Origin: Sisyra terminalis
Taxonomy: Eukaryota > Arthropoda > Insecta > Neuroptera > Sisyridae
NCBI GenBank assembly: GCA_958496175.1
Contig: OY292274.1
Location: 3,968,001 to 4,032,000, forward strand
Length of the DNA stretch: 64,000 nucleotides
Reading direction: 5' to 3'
Positions 23,601-38,600 of this stretch are shown one piece after another (position 1 is the first letter of the stretch; each line of letters starts with the position of its first letter). Below the pieces are notes generated by a model. The model was not told where the DNA came from. It saw only the letters and a program-made list of their open reading frames with translations, and ran no database searches. Both the position numbers and the translations under genes were made by a program.

Positions 23601-26600
23601 TTATCTCGTCCTCCTAATCGTACAGCCAATCTTATTCTGCTGGCAGCCACTGAAAGCTCTACCCGATCACCTGATACTTCAGAGCTTGTCGTCATCAAAA
23701 GAGCAAGCGGCCGTGCTGTACGAAACCGTAAAACAACTTCTTCAGTTTGGGTACGAGTTTCATTCGGTAATCGAACCTTTAATTAAAAATATAAAATAAA
23801 TAAACAATGGTGTATCGAATAATTTAATTGAATATGTAAATTAATGTTTTATATCGATTTTGGAGAGTGTAAATTTTTATTTAATACAATGAAATGTATA
23901 AATGTAAACAGTTGCAGCTAGTTTCAGTAAACAGTTTTTAATGTAATGGTAAAAAATGGATTACAATAAAATGTTGAGATCCATTGAAATGCAATGTTGC
24001 AGCCTCCTTTCCACATGTCGATCCCGTAAAATTTGTTGCTGTACAATCACATACGTGTCGATTCCATCCCTCTGAACAAGTACCACCGTTGTGGCATGGA
24101 CGATTTGCACATTGTGATCCATGTACATGACAAGATGTTCGTACCGATCCTGCAATACATTTTAATTTAAAATAACTACATCAAAGATTTTTCCCAACTA
24201 AATTTATTTCTTGGAAATCATCAAAGCTTACAAAATAAGAATAACATGGAAAAAAACTTCTTTTTATAACTAGCAACGACGTGTGGTACAAAGAATCTAT
24301 TGAAATATATTGATAAAAAAGTAAAATGATCGACAAGAAAAGTTTCTTAAAATATAATACTGTAAAACGTTATAAGATTTTAATAATAATAAATATAATG
24401 GAAGTACTAAAGTACCAATTCTTTACATTTAACGTCAACTCAACGATATTACACAAAGAAAACCAAAACTTTTTAGTTATTAAAGTTTTCTAGTATCATA
24501 ATACATCTACCGTATTTATATTAAAAGTTACTAGAGAATAAGATGATTGAAGTTTGATTAACTTCTGAACAAGGAAATTAATATAAAAATAATGAAAAAT
24601 TTTCTGCGAAGTCTTCAGTTTTTCCATAAAAATTTCTAAATTGTTGCCTGTTTCGTAGTTATTTTATATTTTAACTAGCTGATCCCCGCAACTTCGTCTG
24701 CGTAACGTAGGTGTAGATTATGTTTTTTTTCAAATTTGCCATTTGTAGTGGTATATGAAAATTTTTATTGTATACTTCAAAACACTATTTCGTCAACTTT
24801 AAAAAGACACATTTAATAAACTGTTGCAAAGAATAAAATAGTTCTATGTAATAATTAATTAATTTTCAAAAAATATTTATAAATATCTAAAAAGAGTATG
24901 TCTATTACGTATAGCTACGGTAGGTATACCTACCGTAGACCAAATAATCTGTAAATCAATCAGCATCTATACATAAATAAAAAATATCGCCAAGTTCAAT
25001 AAAGTTGGTCTTAATTATAAGTAAAATCGGGTGACTATGCGATATTTTTCAAATAACTTACATTTTTAAACTTGTGATATCTTTCGAATGGAATGTTCAA
25101 ATTGAATAACTCAAAAAGTTATATAATGGTATTGAAGCAAACTTAAATACGATGTCATTTATTTTGATTAGGATTAATCCCAAAGTACAAATAACAGAGC
25201 TTTTATAACGGTGGCATTTATATATATTTTTTAAAATGAAAAAAGACTTATTGTGACATAACTATAATAGTTAGACATATGCTGTCGCTTTATCTTTTGT
25301 AGATAATAATATGTTCTGCAAAATCGTAGTACATTATTTTGTTCTATAACCAATAGTTTTCGCAGCGCACGCGATAAAAGAATTTTATCTTTTATTTAAA
25401 GAATTTACATTATTGGAGTTTTAGTATGGATCCCTAACTTTTTTGAAAATTTAATATAGCCTATGTTCACCGGAAATAGTGTAGCTTCCCAACAGTGAAA
25501 GAATTTTTCAAATCGGTCAAGTAGTTTCGGAGACTATTCAAAGCAAACAAACAATCAAATATTTCCTCTTTATAATAATATATAAGAATATATAAGAATA
25601 AGATAAGATAATATAAGATAAGATATAAGATATAAGATAAGTTAAGATAAGAAGAAGAAGATAAAACATTTAAGCTAATAAATTGGTAAAAATATTCAGA
25701 GGACTAGGATCAAATAATAATCAGTCAAAACTATTTATTACATGCGCGACGTTTCGGCCCGGTTATTGAGCCTTCCTCAGGCGTTCTGAAATATCATAGA
25801 CAATTTTTAATTGAAATTTTAATTTATATATTTTTATTGGAAAAAAAATGTATCTTGGGAGTTTTATGATTGTTTTTACTAACTGTACCGTATAAAAATG
25901 AATCGACAATGATTATTTTTAACAAGGTTAAACCAATTATTTACGGTATGAAAGAATTCATTATAATAATTGTTTGTATTTTTGGTATTAATAAAAAATT
26001 GGCTATGATATTTCAGAACGCCTGAGGAAGGCTCAATAACCGGGCCGAAACGTCGAGCATTTAATAAATAGTTTTTACTGATTATTATTTGATCCTAGTC
26101 CTCTGAATATTTTTACCAATTTATCATCATCGAGGATCTGAAACACTACATTAATTTAAGCTAATATATAAAAGAATTTTTCACAACTTTATACAAGGGA
26201 AAATGAGGTATTGTTTCTAGAATCAGTCATTCTTAAACACATGAATCAAATATTCATACACATAACAAGAGCAGATTATATTTAATTAAAATCACCTGAG
26301 TCCTGTTGCTTTGCATATCCGGCCAAATCCGTATTTTTTCCATTAATGATGAGATCGCGTAAGCATCCGACAAATCCTTGTTTCAAAACACCAGTCCACA
26401 AAGCAGGTGGGATAGGGAACGGAGAATATGGAGAGCCGGTTCCTCCTACGTACAAATTGCCATCTAGTTCTAATTGATTGGAATCGCCTGGAGAATTGAG
26501 AAAAAAATATAAAATTTAATTTAATACCATATATAGGGTAAATGAAAGTGATATCAGGTTGAGGAAAGAGGAATTCATTATTTTTGACTTTTTTATTTGA

Positions 26601-29600
26601 CATGATTACAATCATTCATTTTCGTTCAATTGTGCGTCAGTTCTTCACTGAAGGATGTCGTATTATAATTAATCGAAATGCTTTTTTTGCCAAAAAAATA
26701 AATGACCGGCTTTGAGGCCAGTTTTATTTCACTAATATGAACTCAAGATTACACTGTAAGGTCATAGGATGTTGAAGAACCTCTTCATATTAAGCTTCAG
26801 AAATTGTAACCAGCCGTCATTGACAAGTGAATTAATTTAATTTGGTTTCTATTATATATCTATGTTGTATCCCGTTGGGGGCAAGATAAATCTGAAAGGT
26901 AGATTCAAAGGATTATTGAAAAATTGTTTCATAATTGAACTGAAAAGAGCAATTTATACTGGCTTCATATACTTTTATTAGAAAAAAGCGTACCAGTTAT
27001 GTACAATGTATTTAAAATCGAATTTATGAACACCAAAAAAATAACAAGTAAAGTTTAATAATTAACTATTAATAACCTTCGTTAGTTTCTATTGAATCAA
27101 CAAAAAGTTTCCTATTAAAAATTAATATTCGATATGTTCTTTCCCTATATCTAATCAGTTAAACTCTAGGGTGAACTGTCCAGTGAATCAATAGTTCCCG
27201 AATAAACTGAAATATTTATATATAAAATACATACATGTTTTGAATTTTGAATTATTTCGAAGCTCTTCAAAGTTTCAATAAATTCTTGCAAATAACTTTC
27301 TTTCATCTTTTAATTTCACATTTGTTCATTGATGGATATTCACATTTATGGATAAAGATTAGTTTTATTTTTTAGTACAATTAAACATAATTTCGATATA
27401 TTTACTGTCTTTGGTCATTGAACTAGGTCCAGCTAGAAATTATGGTTGTTTTTGTGAAAATGGGCTAAAAACTTTGTTTTAAAAAGTAATTAAATAATTC
27501 AAAAACGTGTTTTGATGTTTATTTGATATTTATTTTCGAAAATATATGGCACATTTTGTTCATTTAAATTAATATTTGGTTAAAGCATCTCTATTTTTAA
27601 TGAAATCCCGGATTCCTGTTGACATGGTGTTAATGCAACGGTAAATCATTTCGATAATTTTAGCACTCATTTACCCTGTATTAGTAATGTTAGATTTAAG
27701 AACTTCGAGAGATGGATTATTGGAAGAGTATACTTGGGTTTTAAGGATACTCCAAAAATTTTCAAAAGGATTAAGATCAGGGGAATTACACGGCCAAGAA
27801 TTAGAATTTTCCAGTGGTGCTCAATTTGTTTTTTATACACTGAGCACGATGGCAGGAAACACCGTCAAATACCATTAAGATATGGTATCAAAATATTGTC
27901 CATTACTTTTACGTATTGATTGCTGTTTATTGTATTCTCAACAAAATACAGTGGTTCAGGACCTTTTTCAAAGATACAGGGCCATATCATTGTGGATGGT
28001 GGGTATCTTATAATTATCGGGTATCATATAAAAGTTAATGCACAATCTTCATTTAATTTTTCTCCAAATTTTCTCCGTACAATTTATGGTTCTCTGTTAT
28101 AGCTTCTAATAGACACTCATCCCTAAAGACTACCTAAAAAAATAACAATTTTAAAACATTTTCAAATGTACGTTACTTGATTATGAAAAAAAAAATTAAG
28201 CAGTGTGTTATAAGTTATTTTTATCTTTCTAAAATCATCTACGGTAAAATTTTGGTACTTTCTGGTAAACTGATGTCTGGTTTTCTTCATTTTTACGGTA
28301 AGCTTTGGCTTTTTAGCCGGACGCCTGCATTTCAGACCAGCTTTATACAATCGTTTGTGACATCTTCTTGGAAATTGTTATTCCAAAATTAAGTATAATA
28401 TCGAGGTGCGAATTTCTTACTGATGAAAAACGATTTTCAATTGATTTCTTTAAGATTATACGATCTGTTCGAGGCGTTGTTTTTCTAACTCCTCCACAGT
28501 TCCGTCGATTGTTGAGATTCATTCGATTTGATGATGACTTTTTGTGAATTATCATTAGGGTTTGATGAGAACTTTTTTCTTTTTTTGCAATTTCCCGAAT
28601 GGAAAATTTGTTGGACATTGTTAAAATCAATACGGCTAATCGTTTATTTTCCCTAATATCTTTAATTTTACCCATTTTTTTTTATACACATTAACAAATA
28701 AGAAAACTATCGCACTTCACTCTTAAATAATTGTTGTGAAACAATTAAGATGTTTTCTTTTTATATAAACATAGTTTATGTTTATTTAAGCTCTCGAAAG
28801 TACTTTTAATAAAGCTGAGATATAACCAGTCGAAGAGTTTCGAAAAAAATGGTAACTATAGACTTCTCTCGAAAGCTTATACACACCTTCAAGAATATTG
28901 CTAAATAATAAGGCTTAGTTATAAAAGATTCCCAGAAAATGGTAAGGATTAAAAGATAATTAATATTAAATTAAATTGTTTCAATTATCCTTATTCTAAT
29001 AAACTAAGAGGGTCTATAATTGTTTATACCTTTCATTCGTTATGAATCAAGCCGATGTTTCCAGGAATTGAGAAAAATCGTAAGCGGTTGTAATTTAATG
29101 GCCAGGGACTGATATTGCCTTTTTTATACTTTTATTAGTTAATTTATTATGATGTACCTCTGCAACTATTAACAACAATTTCTTGAACAATTTTTGAATA
29201 TTTTTTTAGTGCAACATGAGTAAAAATAAATTGTATTACAGAAGTCAGATCGAATCCACAAACATTTAAAGAACTTATTTAGAAGAAAAATTCACAAAGT
29301 TTGTTAAATTTACATGGATTTATTTTCATTTTAAAGTTCATTTAAACTGCTTATTTTATAATGCTTTCACAACTATTAAAGCTTTGACATTATATGATTT
29401 CGAGCTTATTGTTGTGCTTTTTGATTTACCAAATAGTTTTGGTTGACCCCTGCGGCTTGACAACAGCAAAACATTTCATTCAACCAACTTTCATTATCAT
29501 AATGAAAACCATCATTGAGGACAATTTAGAACACATCTATGTAAACTTTATTAATGCTTTATTTTGTAAATATTTTTGGAATTTAAATTTAGTCGTTTTA

Positions 29601-32600
29601 ATATTATATTCATAATGAGAAATAAAAAAAAACTAATATTATAAATAATAAATTGAACAGTTAGATTATAAGCAATTATATTTGTTTCATGTTTATTCTA
29701 AGGATATTGTTAATATCAATTTCTATAAGTTTACAAAAATTGAACGGAAAGAAGGTGATCTTTTTTTTCTGTCCTAAACTTCAACTGAAAGTTTCATGTA
29801 TATTTTGTAAACATTTAAATTTTTTCTTTAAATGCGTATTGGAAAAGGTGCTCATGAAAATGCTATACTGGCATTACAGGTGGACTACAAACTCGGTACC
29901 ACTAACACTATTGGAGTTAAACTAATTTATCAATTCTTTCATTTTTAATTTGTTCAAAATTCATTAAAAAAAGCTTTTTTAGCACTAGAAAGATTTTATT
30001 GCCATTTTCAATTGCGATTTATATTGATAAATATTTTATTTTATAATTTTCGAGTCTTAATTAATAAATTAATGAATAATTATTTACGTCGTATGATTCA
30101 ATTTCTTTTCGTTTTTATTAAATACAATGCGTTTCAACAGTCTTTGGCTGTCATCATCAAATTATGTTCTATTGTCCAATAAAATTGCCACTATAAAACA
30201 TTACCTGACAATGACAGCTAAAGACTGTTGAAACGCAATCATGTTTAATAAATGTATCATATTTAATAAAAGAGTAATGAAATTGAGTCATACGACTTAT
30301 ACTTTTTAAATCATTGAAGAGTTTTTAGAATGTTCTGAGAAATATTTCATAGTTTTTTATGTCTTCCGAACTCTCATGTTCAGAAAACCTAACGACTAAG
30401 GGGCTTTGTTTGAAAGATCTGTTTAACATTTAGTGGAGAGCCTGGGGGTTTTTACCTCAAGCTTTTGTAACAGTGAATATTTTTTTTTTCGACTGAAGTG
30501 GTATTTTATTTGTTAGACTATAAACTGCAATGTTTACCAAAAAATTTTTTGTGCTTTTATTTTTATATTATTTAATAAAAAAAGTAATAAAATTAAATAT
30601 TTGAGCATATAAATCGAAATTAAATATCATTTTTTATGTACCTATAGATTTAATTTTACCTATGTAAATAGTGACATAGCGTAACATATTCCAAAGTTAC
30701 CTGAACGTATTAAAAATCGTAGAAATAATACTTCCAATAGTTGAGTTTTAAATCTATTTTTGTTTTTATTGATTTTTATACGATTTAATAACCATTACGG
30801 CAGCAATTGTACAGTGCACCGTCGATATCTATGTTCCATCAATGTTATATAACTCGTTTATTTTGAAAGTGGCGTAAGTCCATTTCAAGGACGGGCTATA
30901 TGGTGATTCTTCTTCTTATAACTAGAACAAAGTACTTATGTTAAGTATTTAACTGCTAAGTTTTCATAAATTAGTGATTTCATTTTAGTTGTTAATAAAA
31001 ACGCCAATTATTCCGTCCTCCTTAATATCTTATATTCCTATGGTTAAAAATGAGAATACTATAGGGATTGTTCTTCAAATGGACTTAACTCACTTTCAAA
31101 ATAAACGGCTTATATGTATATACATATGTGATGCATAAATGTATTGATGTTAATGGTGCAAATTAAAGCAGCATATGTATGTATTATCAAAAAAAAAGTT
31201 GTCCCCGAAATTTCAATTAATTTAAATGGTGCAAAAAGTGTTCACTACGTTAATGGTGGAGACAAGTTATCACGTCTTCAGAAATGGTAATTGAATGAAA
31301 ATTTCAAAATAATATGCGAGCATTTTATAAACATTTTAAGGAAAATTATTATTTACAAGAATTAATTATTTATAAGGAAAGGGAATCATCATGCAATAAC
31401 AAAACTGAGTAGATATTGAATTCGACGAAAATATGCCATTGAAAATTGTTCAAGATAATTCAATAATAAATTGTTCATTTTTGAGGAATAAGAAAAAAAA
31501 ATTACCTATTGATAGAAATTTGAAAGATTAAATTAGCTGATAGAAATATTTTTACAACAATATATTTTCTAAAACCAACCCGGAGTAAAGTTGAACAAAA
31601 GATATTTTCTTTGAAAAATCTACTAATATACTTGCAAATTTAGATATGGCTTGGAATCAATCACGAATCAATTACCAGCTACGAAAATATATTAAACATG
31701 TTATAATGTAATTCCAAAAAGGATTTTGTTTTACAACTAAATCAAATTCCACTTTTCGAAAACTTTAAAATAAAAATAAGAAAATTGTTTTATCAATGTT
31801 ACAAATGTTAGTAACAATAATCGATATCAACTAAAGATCCACTTTGTAGACAAAGAAATGTAATTTTAATTTAATCAAAAGCACAACTTTTTAAGGGGTA
31901 GACCTATTTATATGCGTAAGTAGCTAATCATTCTATTTTAAGTTTTTAAAATGCATTCATTATTACGAAAATTTGAAATTTTCATATTCCAAATACTGCA
32001 TTATATACTTATTGATTAATTTGACTACATTTATAGAAAGTATCATCGAATCATTCGTAATTACTATCAATTACTATCAGAAATTAATGCCATTTAAGGT
32101 TTAAATGGTCATTAAAATACAAAGCCACAATAAGATTATAAAGGGAGATGTTAGGGATATGAAATTCGGATCTGGATAAGGAAACGAAGATATCATTAAT
32201 ATTATACTGGTTTCAGTAACGGTTACGAATATGAAATTATTTTGGAATATCTGATAGTTTTGGATAATTTCAGATACACAGATTTTATTTCGAATTCGCC
32301 TCATTTTGAAATTGTTCGAATCTTTTACATTAGATTCGGGTCCAGTTTTGGATAAATTTTTATTACAAATATTCGATAATATCAGTTACAGAGTTTCATA
32401 ACATGGAGAAAAAAGTGATATGATAAAAAGTACAATTCCTGTAAAAACATATTTTGAAAAAAAACGGAAATTCATATTTTAAAGGGATTTGGCATTTTTG
32501 TTAGCCTATTGTAATCACGTTTTTGAGATACGAGCAAAAATCAACTTATAACTTTTTTACATTCTACCTGCATTCGACCCTCATTAAACATAAATGTTCA

Positions 32601-35600
32601 TTTTCTTGTTTTTAAATGTTTATTATTATTTTTTTTTTGTTGTGGTTTATTTGTTCATCATCTTTTGAAAATTCATACTGTCCAAAAAACTAGCAGAATA
32701 TTTTCTTTTGATTATATCCAGCATATTCATACACTATAACTTTCCTTGTCGATAATCCTGGCTAGACCATTGTCAAGGGTGATCAAAGCATTGTTGGCCT
32801 TTTATCATGATTCTGATTATAAAAGATTGTTATCGGTAAGCTACATCAAAGAACTAGTTGCCATTTTTCTTTTTTTCCGATGGAAACATGATCTTCAAAT
32901 TTTCGGGGTAATTTACATGAAATCCAAACATTCAATTTACTTTCTAATTTATAATTTTTAACTCATATTCAATTTTGATGAAGCGCTAGACGTTTCTGGA
33001 ATTCCCTCACAGAGAGTAAGTTCAAGGAACTGATTTGACTCAATATAGAGCGCGGACGTAGATCAGATTTGCTCATTGTCCAGGGACAGATTGCAAATAC
33101 ATGAAAACAGGGAAAAAAATATTCAATTTTGCTTACTGAATAATGTTACACCAACTTAAATATTGATTTAATTCAGTCATTTCTAGAATTTTTCGATATT
33201 TTTGTGTAATTGATCTTACAACGACTTAATGAATTTGGCATATAATTACTTCAGTCTAGTTTTCCTTTTGCTCACTCCTATTTTCAACGGGTTACCACTT
33301 TTAAATTGATTACTAACAATCCTTCATATGTATGATTTGATTTAGTTAATCTTTTCCTCATCCGTCAATTTTATTTTCAATAATTTCTCAAGTTCTTTTT
33401 ACCTGGAATAACGAAATCCGCTGGACCCGCATCAACTGAAAGTCGACCATCTCGTCCGGAACGCCTCAAAGAGAATTCATGCCACTCGCCATCATCTACC
33501 CGACGACGTGATCCACGTACTTTGACACCACCGGAACCGAGATCCAGGTGAATATAGATGTGACCATTCAAAAGCTCCACAGCAAACAAATCCGACTGTA
33601 AAATATTCATTAGAATTTATAATTTCAAAACTAATCTTAAATTAGCATTTATTTAAATGATAAGTAAAAGGTAAAGTGATAAAGAGACTTATCTATTCAC
33701 TATGCATAAATTAAAGAATTAAAACGTTTAAAATGTCAGCCTTAAAAATTTAAATGATGAATCTTTTTTCTTAAGCTTCTTTGACGATATTTCATCTCAT
33801 TATGCAACCAATTTTACAATTATATAGAACGAGACATGGGAAGATTGATATAAACGTGTATCTATATTTTTGCCCAACTACTAAAGCTATGAATTTTACT
33901 AACTTAAAGGGAATACAATGACAAACTTAAATACGCTCAGACTTGGCCTAACTGTGCAGAAATCTGGGCCAAGCTTGTAAACCATTATTCAATATCACAA
34001 ATGAGCCATGCTTATTCTTCGAGACCGGCCCCAACTTATTTCCCATGTATGATCCAAGCTTATTTTTCAATCATTGTAAATAAATAATAGCTGAATAATG
34101 AATTACTTCTACCTTAAAATTGATGTTATGGGTGAAATGATAATTTACGATTTATTATTAATAATCATAATGATAAGATTGTTTTAATCCTCTCTTTACT
34201 GTTGGAGTAAGGATAATTTATTATTTAATTGTTTAACTATTTGAATTTAGCCGTTTAATACACAATGTCGTTCCGACTGTAGATTACCGACTGTCTGTAT
34301 TTTCTTTGGAGTGACAATTGTAATGTAAGAAATGTAACTGTTGATTTTTAAATATAATTGTTGATATGTATTAATGATCAATTTTTAACATATCTTTTTA
34401 ATTTTTCTTAACAAATATTTCAATCGCATCTACATAAAATGAAAAAGTTACAAGAAGGAGAAAAGCTTGCTTCAAATTTAAATAGCGTAATAATAGCCAA
34501 GGCTGAGTACCAGTGGCGTAGCTACCTAGGGGTTAGGCGGGGCAGTGCCCCGGGGCCCTCAAGCTCAGGGAGCCCTCGAATCCTTACCAGAAATCTCGAT
34601 AGAACTGAACTTTTGGAAATTCACCAATTGTGTGGAAATAATGAGCAAATATGAAGTACTAGAATGTAACCTAACGGAAGTATTTACAGCAATGTTATTA
34701 TTCCTTACAATTCCTGTCACTTCTGCAGCAGGTAAAAGGTCATTTAGCAAATTAAAAATATTAAAAAAAAAATTAAGAAACAATATGGGCCAAACTCGAC
34801 TCCAACATTTATCGCTAATAGCAATTGAAAACACAACCGCATCAAGCCTGGATTTAAACGAAGTCATTGATACTTTTGCGAAAACTAAAGCTAGGAAAAA
34901 ATTGTAAATATAATTGTTATTTAGTCAGTGGGTAGGCCCGACCTCTATATAATAAACCCTTGAATCTTCTCTATTTCATTTTATTAGCCAAACCTACACC
35001 AAGTATTAATTGTAATTTATGTTGTTACTGTTTAATATTTTTATTACCTGTTCTGCAGTGCACAAAAATGAGCTTAAGTAGCTTAGCATTTTTAAAGTAT
35101 TTGTATATTTCATATTTTTATTTGATAAAACCTAGTCAGTTTACATAACAGTGGGGCCCCATTTTTTAATAGGCCTCAGGGCCCTTGGTTACCTAGCTTT
35201 TACAATAAATTGGATTTAAACTGAATCGAAAAACATTATTGGCCATTGTAAGACCGAAACAACATAGAATAAAATGAAGCACGTAAGAAATTACAATTTC
35301 TCTTACCTTATCTTACAAAACAAAATGACGGAAAGTTGTAAAAGGTATTCTTCATTATTAAAATATAGGTAAGTATTTATATTACCTACGGAAATATGCT
35401 ACAAATTTAATTAATATCATTCTCTTTATATTATACGAAGCAACTACAAGTCACTTATTGAAAATATATCCTAATAATGGAATGTAAGATTCCTGGAAAA
35501 TATTAACGCTTATAATCTCATTAAATATCTGTTACAAGTAAAATGAATTTAAATTATCCAAATTCTTGTTTTCCTATATTCCGAGAGATAGAATTCATTG

Positions 35601-38600
35601 CGAACTTTGTTTAGTTTCGTATTATCAGGAAATCATTTCTCATTTTGAATTATATGTTGTAATAAAGTTCAGTCTTATTATAGAAGAAGTATTTTGCGTC
35701 ATTTCCCAGTGTATGTATTATAATGTAACAATTTTCCGACCAAGTTTCTCCACGCATAATATAAAGACAATGAAGCATATTAATTAGTGTAAATTTATGA
35801 ATAAGAAAAAAAAACCAATACTGTTTTCAATTAAAAATGTTCTTATAGTTGTAATTGTTCTAAGATCTTATAAAAGTAATGATTTTTGGTAGAAAAAAAT
35901 CATATTTTAATACTTTTTTGATCAGTTTTTTTTTAATCTAATTCGCGATTTTTTTGTTAATTTAATTCTAATACCTGGTAATTGTCTCTTTTGTGGCTAA
36001 ATTTTATTATGGATCGATTTAATCGCGAATTAAATTAAAAACAAAGTACAAAATGAAACGTTGCCAGCTTTTAACCAACCTAAAAGGGACATGGGCCCCA
36101 ACAAATTTTTATAATATAATTCCATTTTCAAACGACTAAACAAAGAATTTACCTGTTGCAGGTTTGGTAACAATGATTTCAATAATCAATGTGATTGATG
36201 ATGAATGCGACGACAATAGAATAAATTAACTATATAAAATAACTGATTGTTATAATACAGAGTATTATAATTAAATATTTGCACACATCTAAACATATTA
36301 TTTTACAATAAGTATATAGTTGAAAAATTATTCAATGCGTTTAAATTCAATTCAAAAGAACAATAGTCGTTAGTTTAATTTGATGTTTTCGTGTTGAATT
36401 TATAGAATTAAAAGAAAATCAGTTTATTAAAAATTCATAAAATCGATTACATGCTGAGCAATTGTGTTATAAACAAAAGTATATTTAACCCATGTGTGCT
36501 CACTGCCCCATTGTATGTTTTGTCATTAGTTTAGTTAAACTATTATTTATTATTAAAAGTGGTTATTGCAAATAATTTAAATAACTAAAATTAGACTTTT
36601 TTCAAAAAGTTGTTTCGACATTATTATCATTGTTAATTTTAACAAGAAAATAGTGCAATTGCAGTTCTCACAATGATTAAATTTATTAATTAAAGTTTTT
36701 TTAGCTAGTATTAAATATATTTTTTAATATAAGTTTAACATTATTTTTGTTTTCTAAAACTATTTTCGCTTATTAAAAACTGTTGAGGTTCAAATTTTTG
36801 GGACATTTTTTTTATCGCCCCATTATTGGGACTCTGAGCATGGAAACGAACATGAATTACGAAATGGTTGCCATAAGTGTTGTAATAAGGGCTAGTAGAA
36901 TAATATTCTTATTAAAGTGTCCTTTTATGTTATATGCTCAGTGGCGTAGCTACCTAGGGGTTAGGCGGGGCAGTGCCCCGGGGCCCTCAAGCTCAGGGAG
37001 CCCTCGAATCCTTACCAGAAATCTCGATCGAACTGAACTTTTGGAAATTCAGTTGGAAGTTCACCAATTGTGTGGAAATAATGAGCAAATATGAAGTACT
37101 AGAATGTGACCTAACGGAAGTATTTACAGCAATGTTATTATTCCTTACAATTCCTATCACTTCTGCAGCAGGTAAAAGGTCATTTAGCAAATTAAAAATA
37201 TTAAAAAAAAAAATAAGAAACAATATGGGCCAAACTCGACTCCAACATTTATCGCTAATAGCAATTGAAAACACAACCGCATCAAGCCTGGATTTAAACG
37301 AAGTCATTGATACTTTTGCGAAAACTAAAGCTAGGAAAAAATTGTAAATATAATTGTTATTTAGTCAGTGGGTAGGCCCGACCTCTATATAATAAACCCT
37401 TGAATCTTCTCTATTTCGTTTTATTAGCCAAACCTACACCAAGTATTAATTGTAATTTATGTTGTTACTGTTTAATATTTTTATTACCTGTTCTGCAGTG
37501 CACAAAAATGAGCTTAAGTAGCTTAGCATTTTTAAAGTATTTGTATATTTCATATTTTTATTTGATAAAACCTAGTCAGTTTACATAACAGTGGGGCCCC
37601 ATTTTTTAATAGGCCTCAGGGCCCTTGGTTATTTAGCTACGCCATTGTATGTACTATATGTTTTGGCTTGTCTGTGGTCCAGATCATTGATATTTTAGAA
37701 GCCGAAGAAGAAATAGTTTCGTTGTATGCATTTTTGCCCAGTAACCATTTGTTGAGTGATGCCAATAGTGACGATAGAAATACACTCGAGCTTAACAAGA
37801 AATTATTTTTGCGGCAAAATTTGGACTGAAATGCTTACGGAAATGAATTATTATAAGAAATGATAGAAGAGAAAAATTCAAGTGATGATGATTTATCGGA
37901 CGCTGCATCGAGCTCCGAAAAAATAAAATAGAAAGAAAGCATTTTTCCGAAACATTAATAAAAAGAATGGAATCATCCAAAATTTCTTAACACGGAAAAC
38001 TCATCTGTAGAATGATAAATAAATTTATTTGTGGAAAATTCAAACAAATATGCCGCTTTTGAAAATTTTTCAATTTCACGTAAAAACAGAAGATACACGG
38101 TTAGTATTAGAGGCATTTCACGTGAAGCGGACAGCGAAAAAAAGTGATGTTCTGAAATTTGTTCATATTTGGCATAATTGTACTTCTAGTAAGTATGAAT
38201 GTGGATAATATTGTTTTCGAATGATGATTATTTGCCAAGTTATACGCTTCTAAAGAATTGTCGTTTTTGAAATTCGTATTTTTTGAAAAAAAAATTCTAT
38301 TTTTTTTTTAACTATTACATATGGCGGGTTAAATAGAAAATTATCTGTTCTTTCTAAATAAAAAATAAAACTGGAATTTTTTTTTTTTTTAATATACAAA
38401 ACCGGAAGTAAACTTTTAAAATCAGAATTTTAGTAACTTCGATCATTTTGATTTTTGATTTTTTTATTTCAAAATATGGCTTAACGTACACTGATAATAC
38501 ACCAGAAGTTTCATAATGGGATCTGCAATAGTTTAGGAAAGAGATGAATTAAAGTACATACGTGTCGTACTCTAGCTTCCTATTTATATTTACTATCCTA

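Noticed and set aside
23961..24155. Minus-strand frame starting [15 protein letters not shown]
   Set aside because: It is the wrong frame of the EGF-B exon; the neighbouring frame has six correctly spaced cysteines and correct splice phases.
27687..27919. Plus-strand open frames near the left part of the Tc1-like element
   Set aside because: They are antisense to the decayed Tc1 transposase.
34565..34867. 100-codon minus-strand frame inside hAT copy 1, also present in copies 2 and 3
   Set aside because: It is the reverse complement of the hATC frame; its conservation follows from copy identity, and the sense frame has the domain signature.
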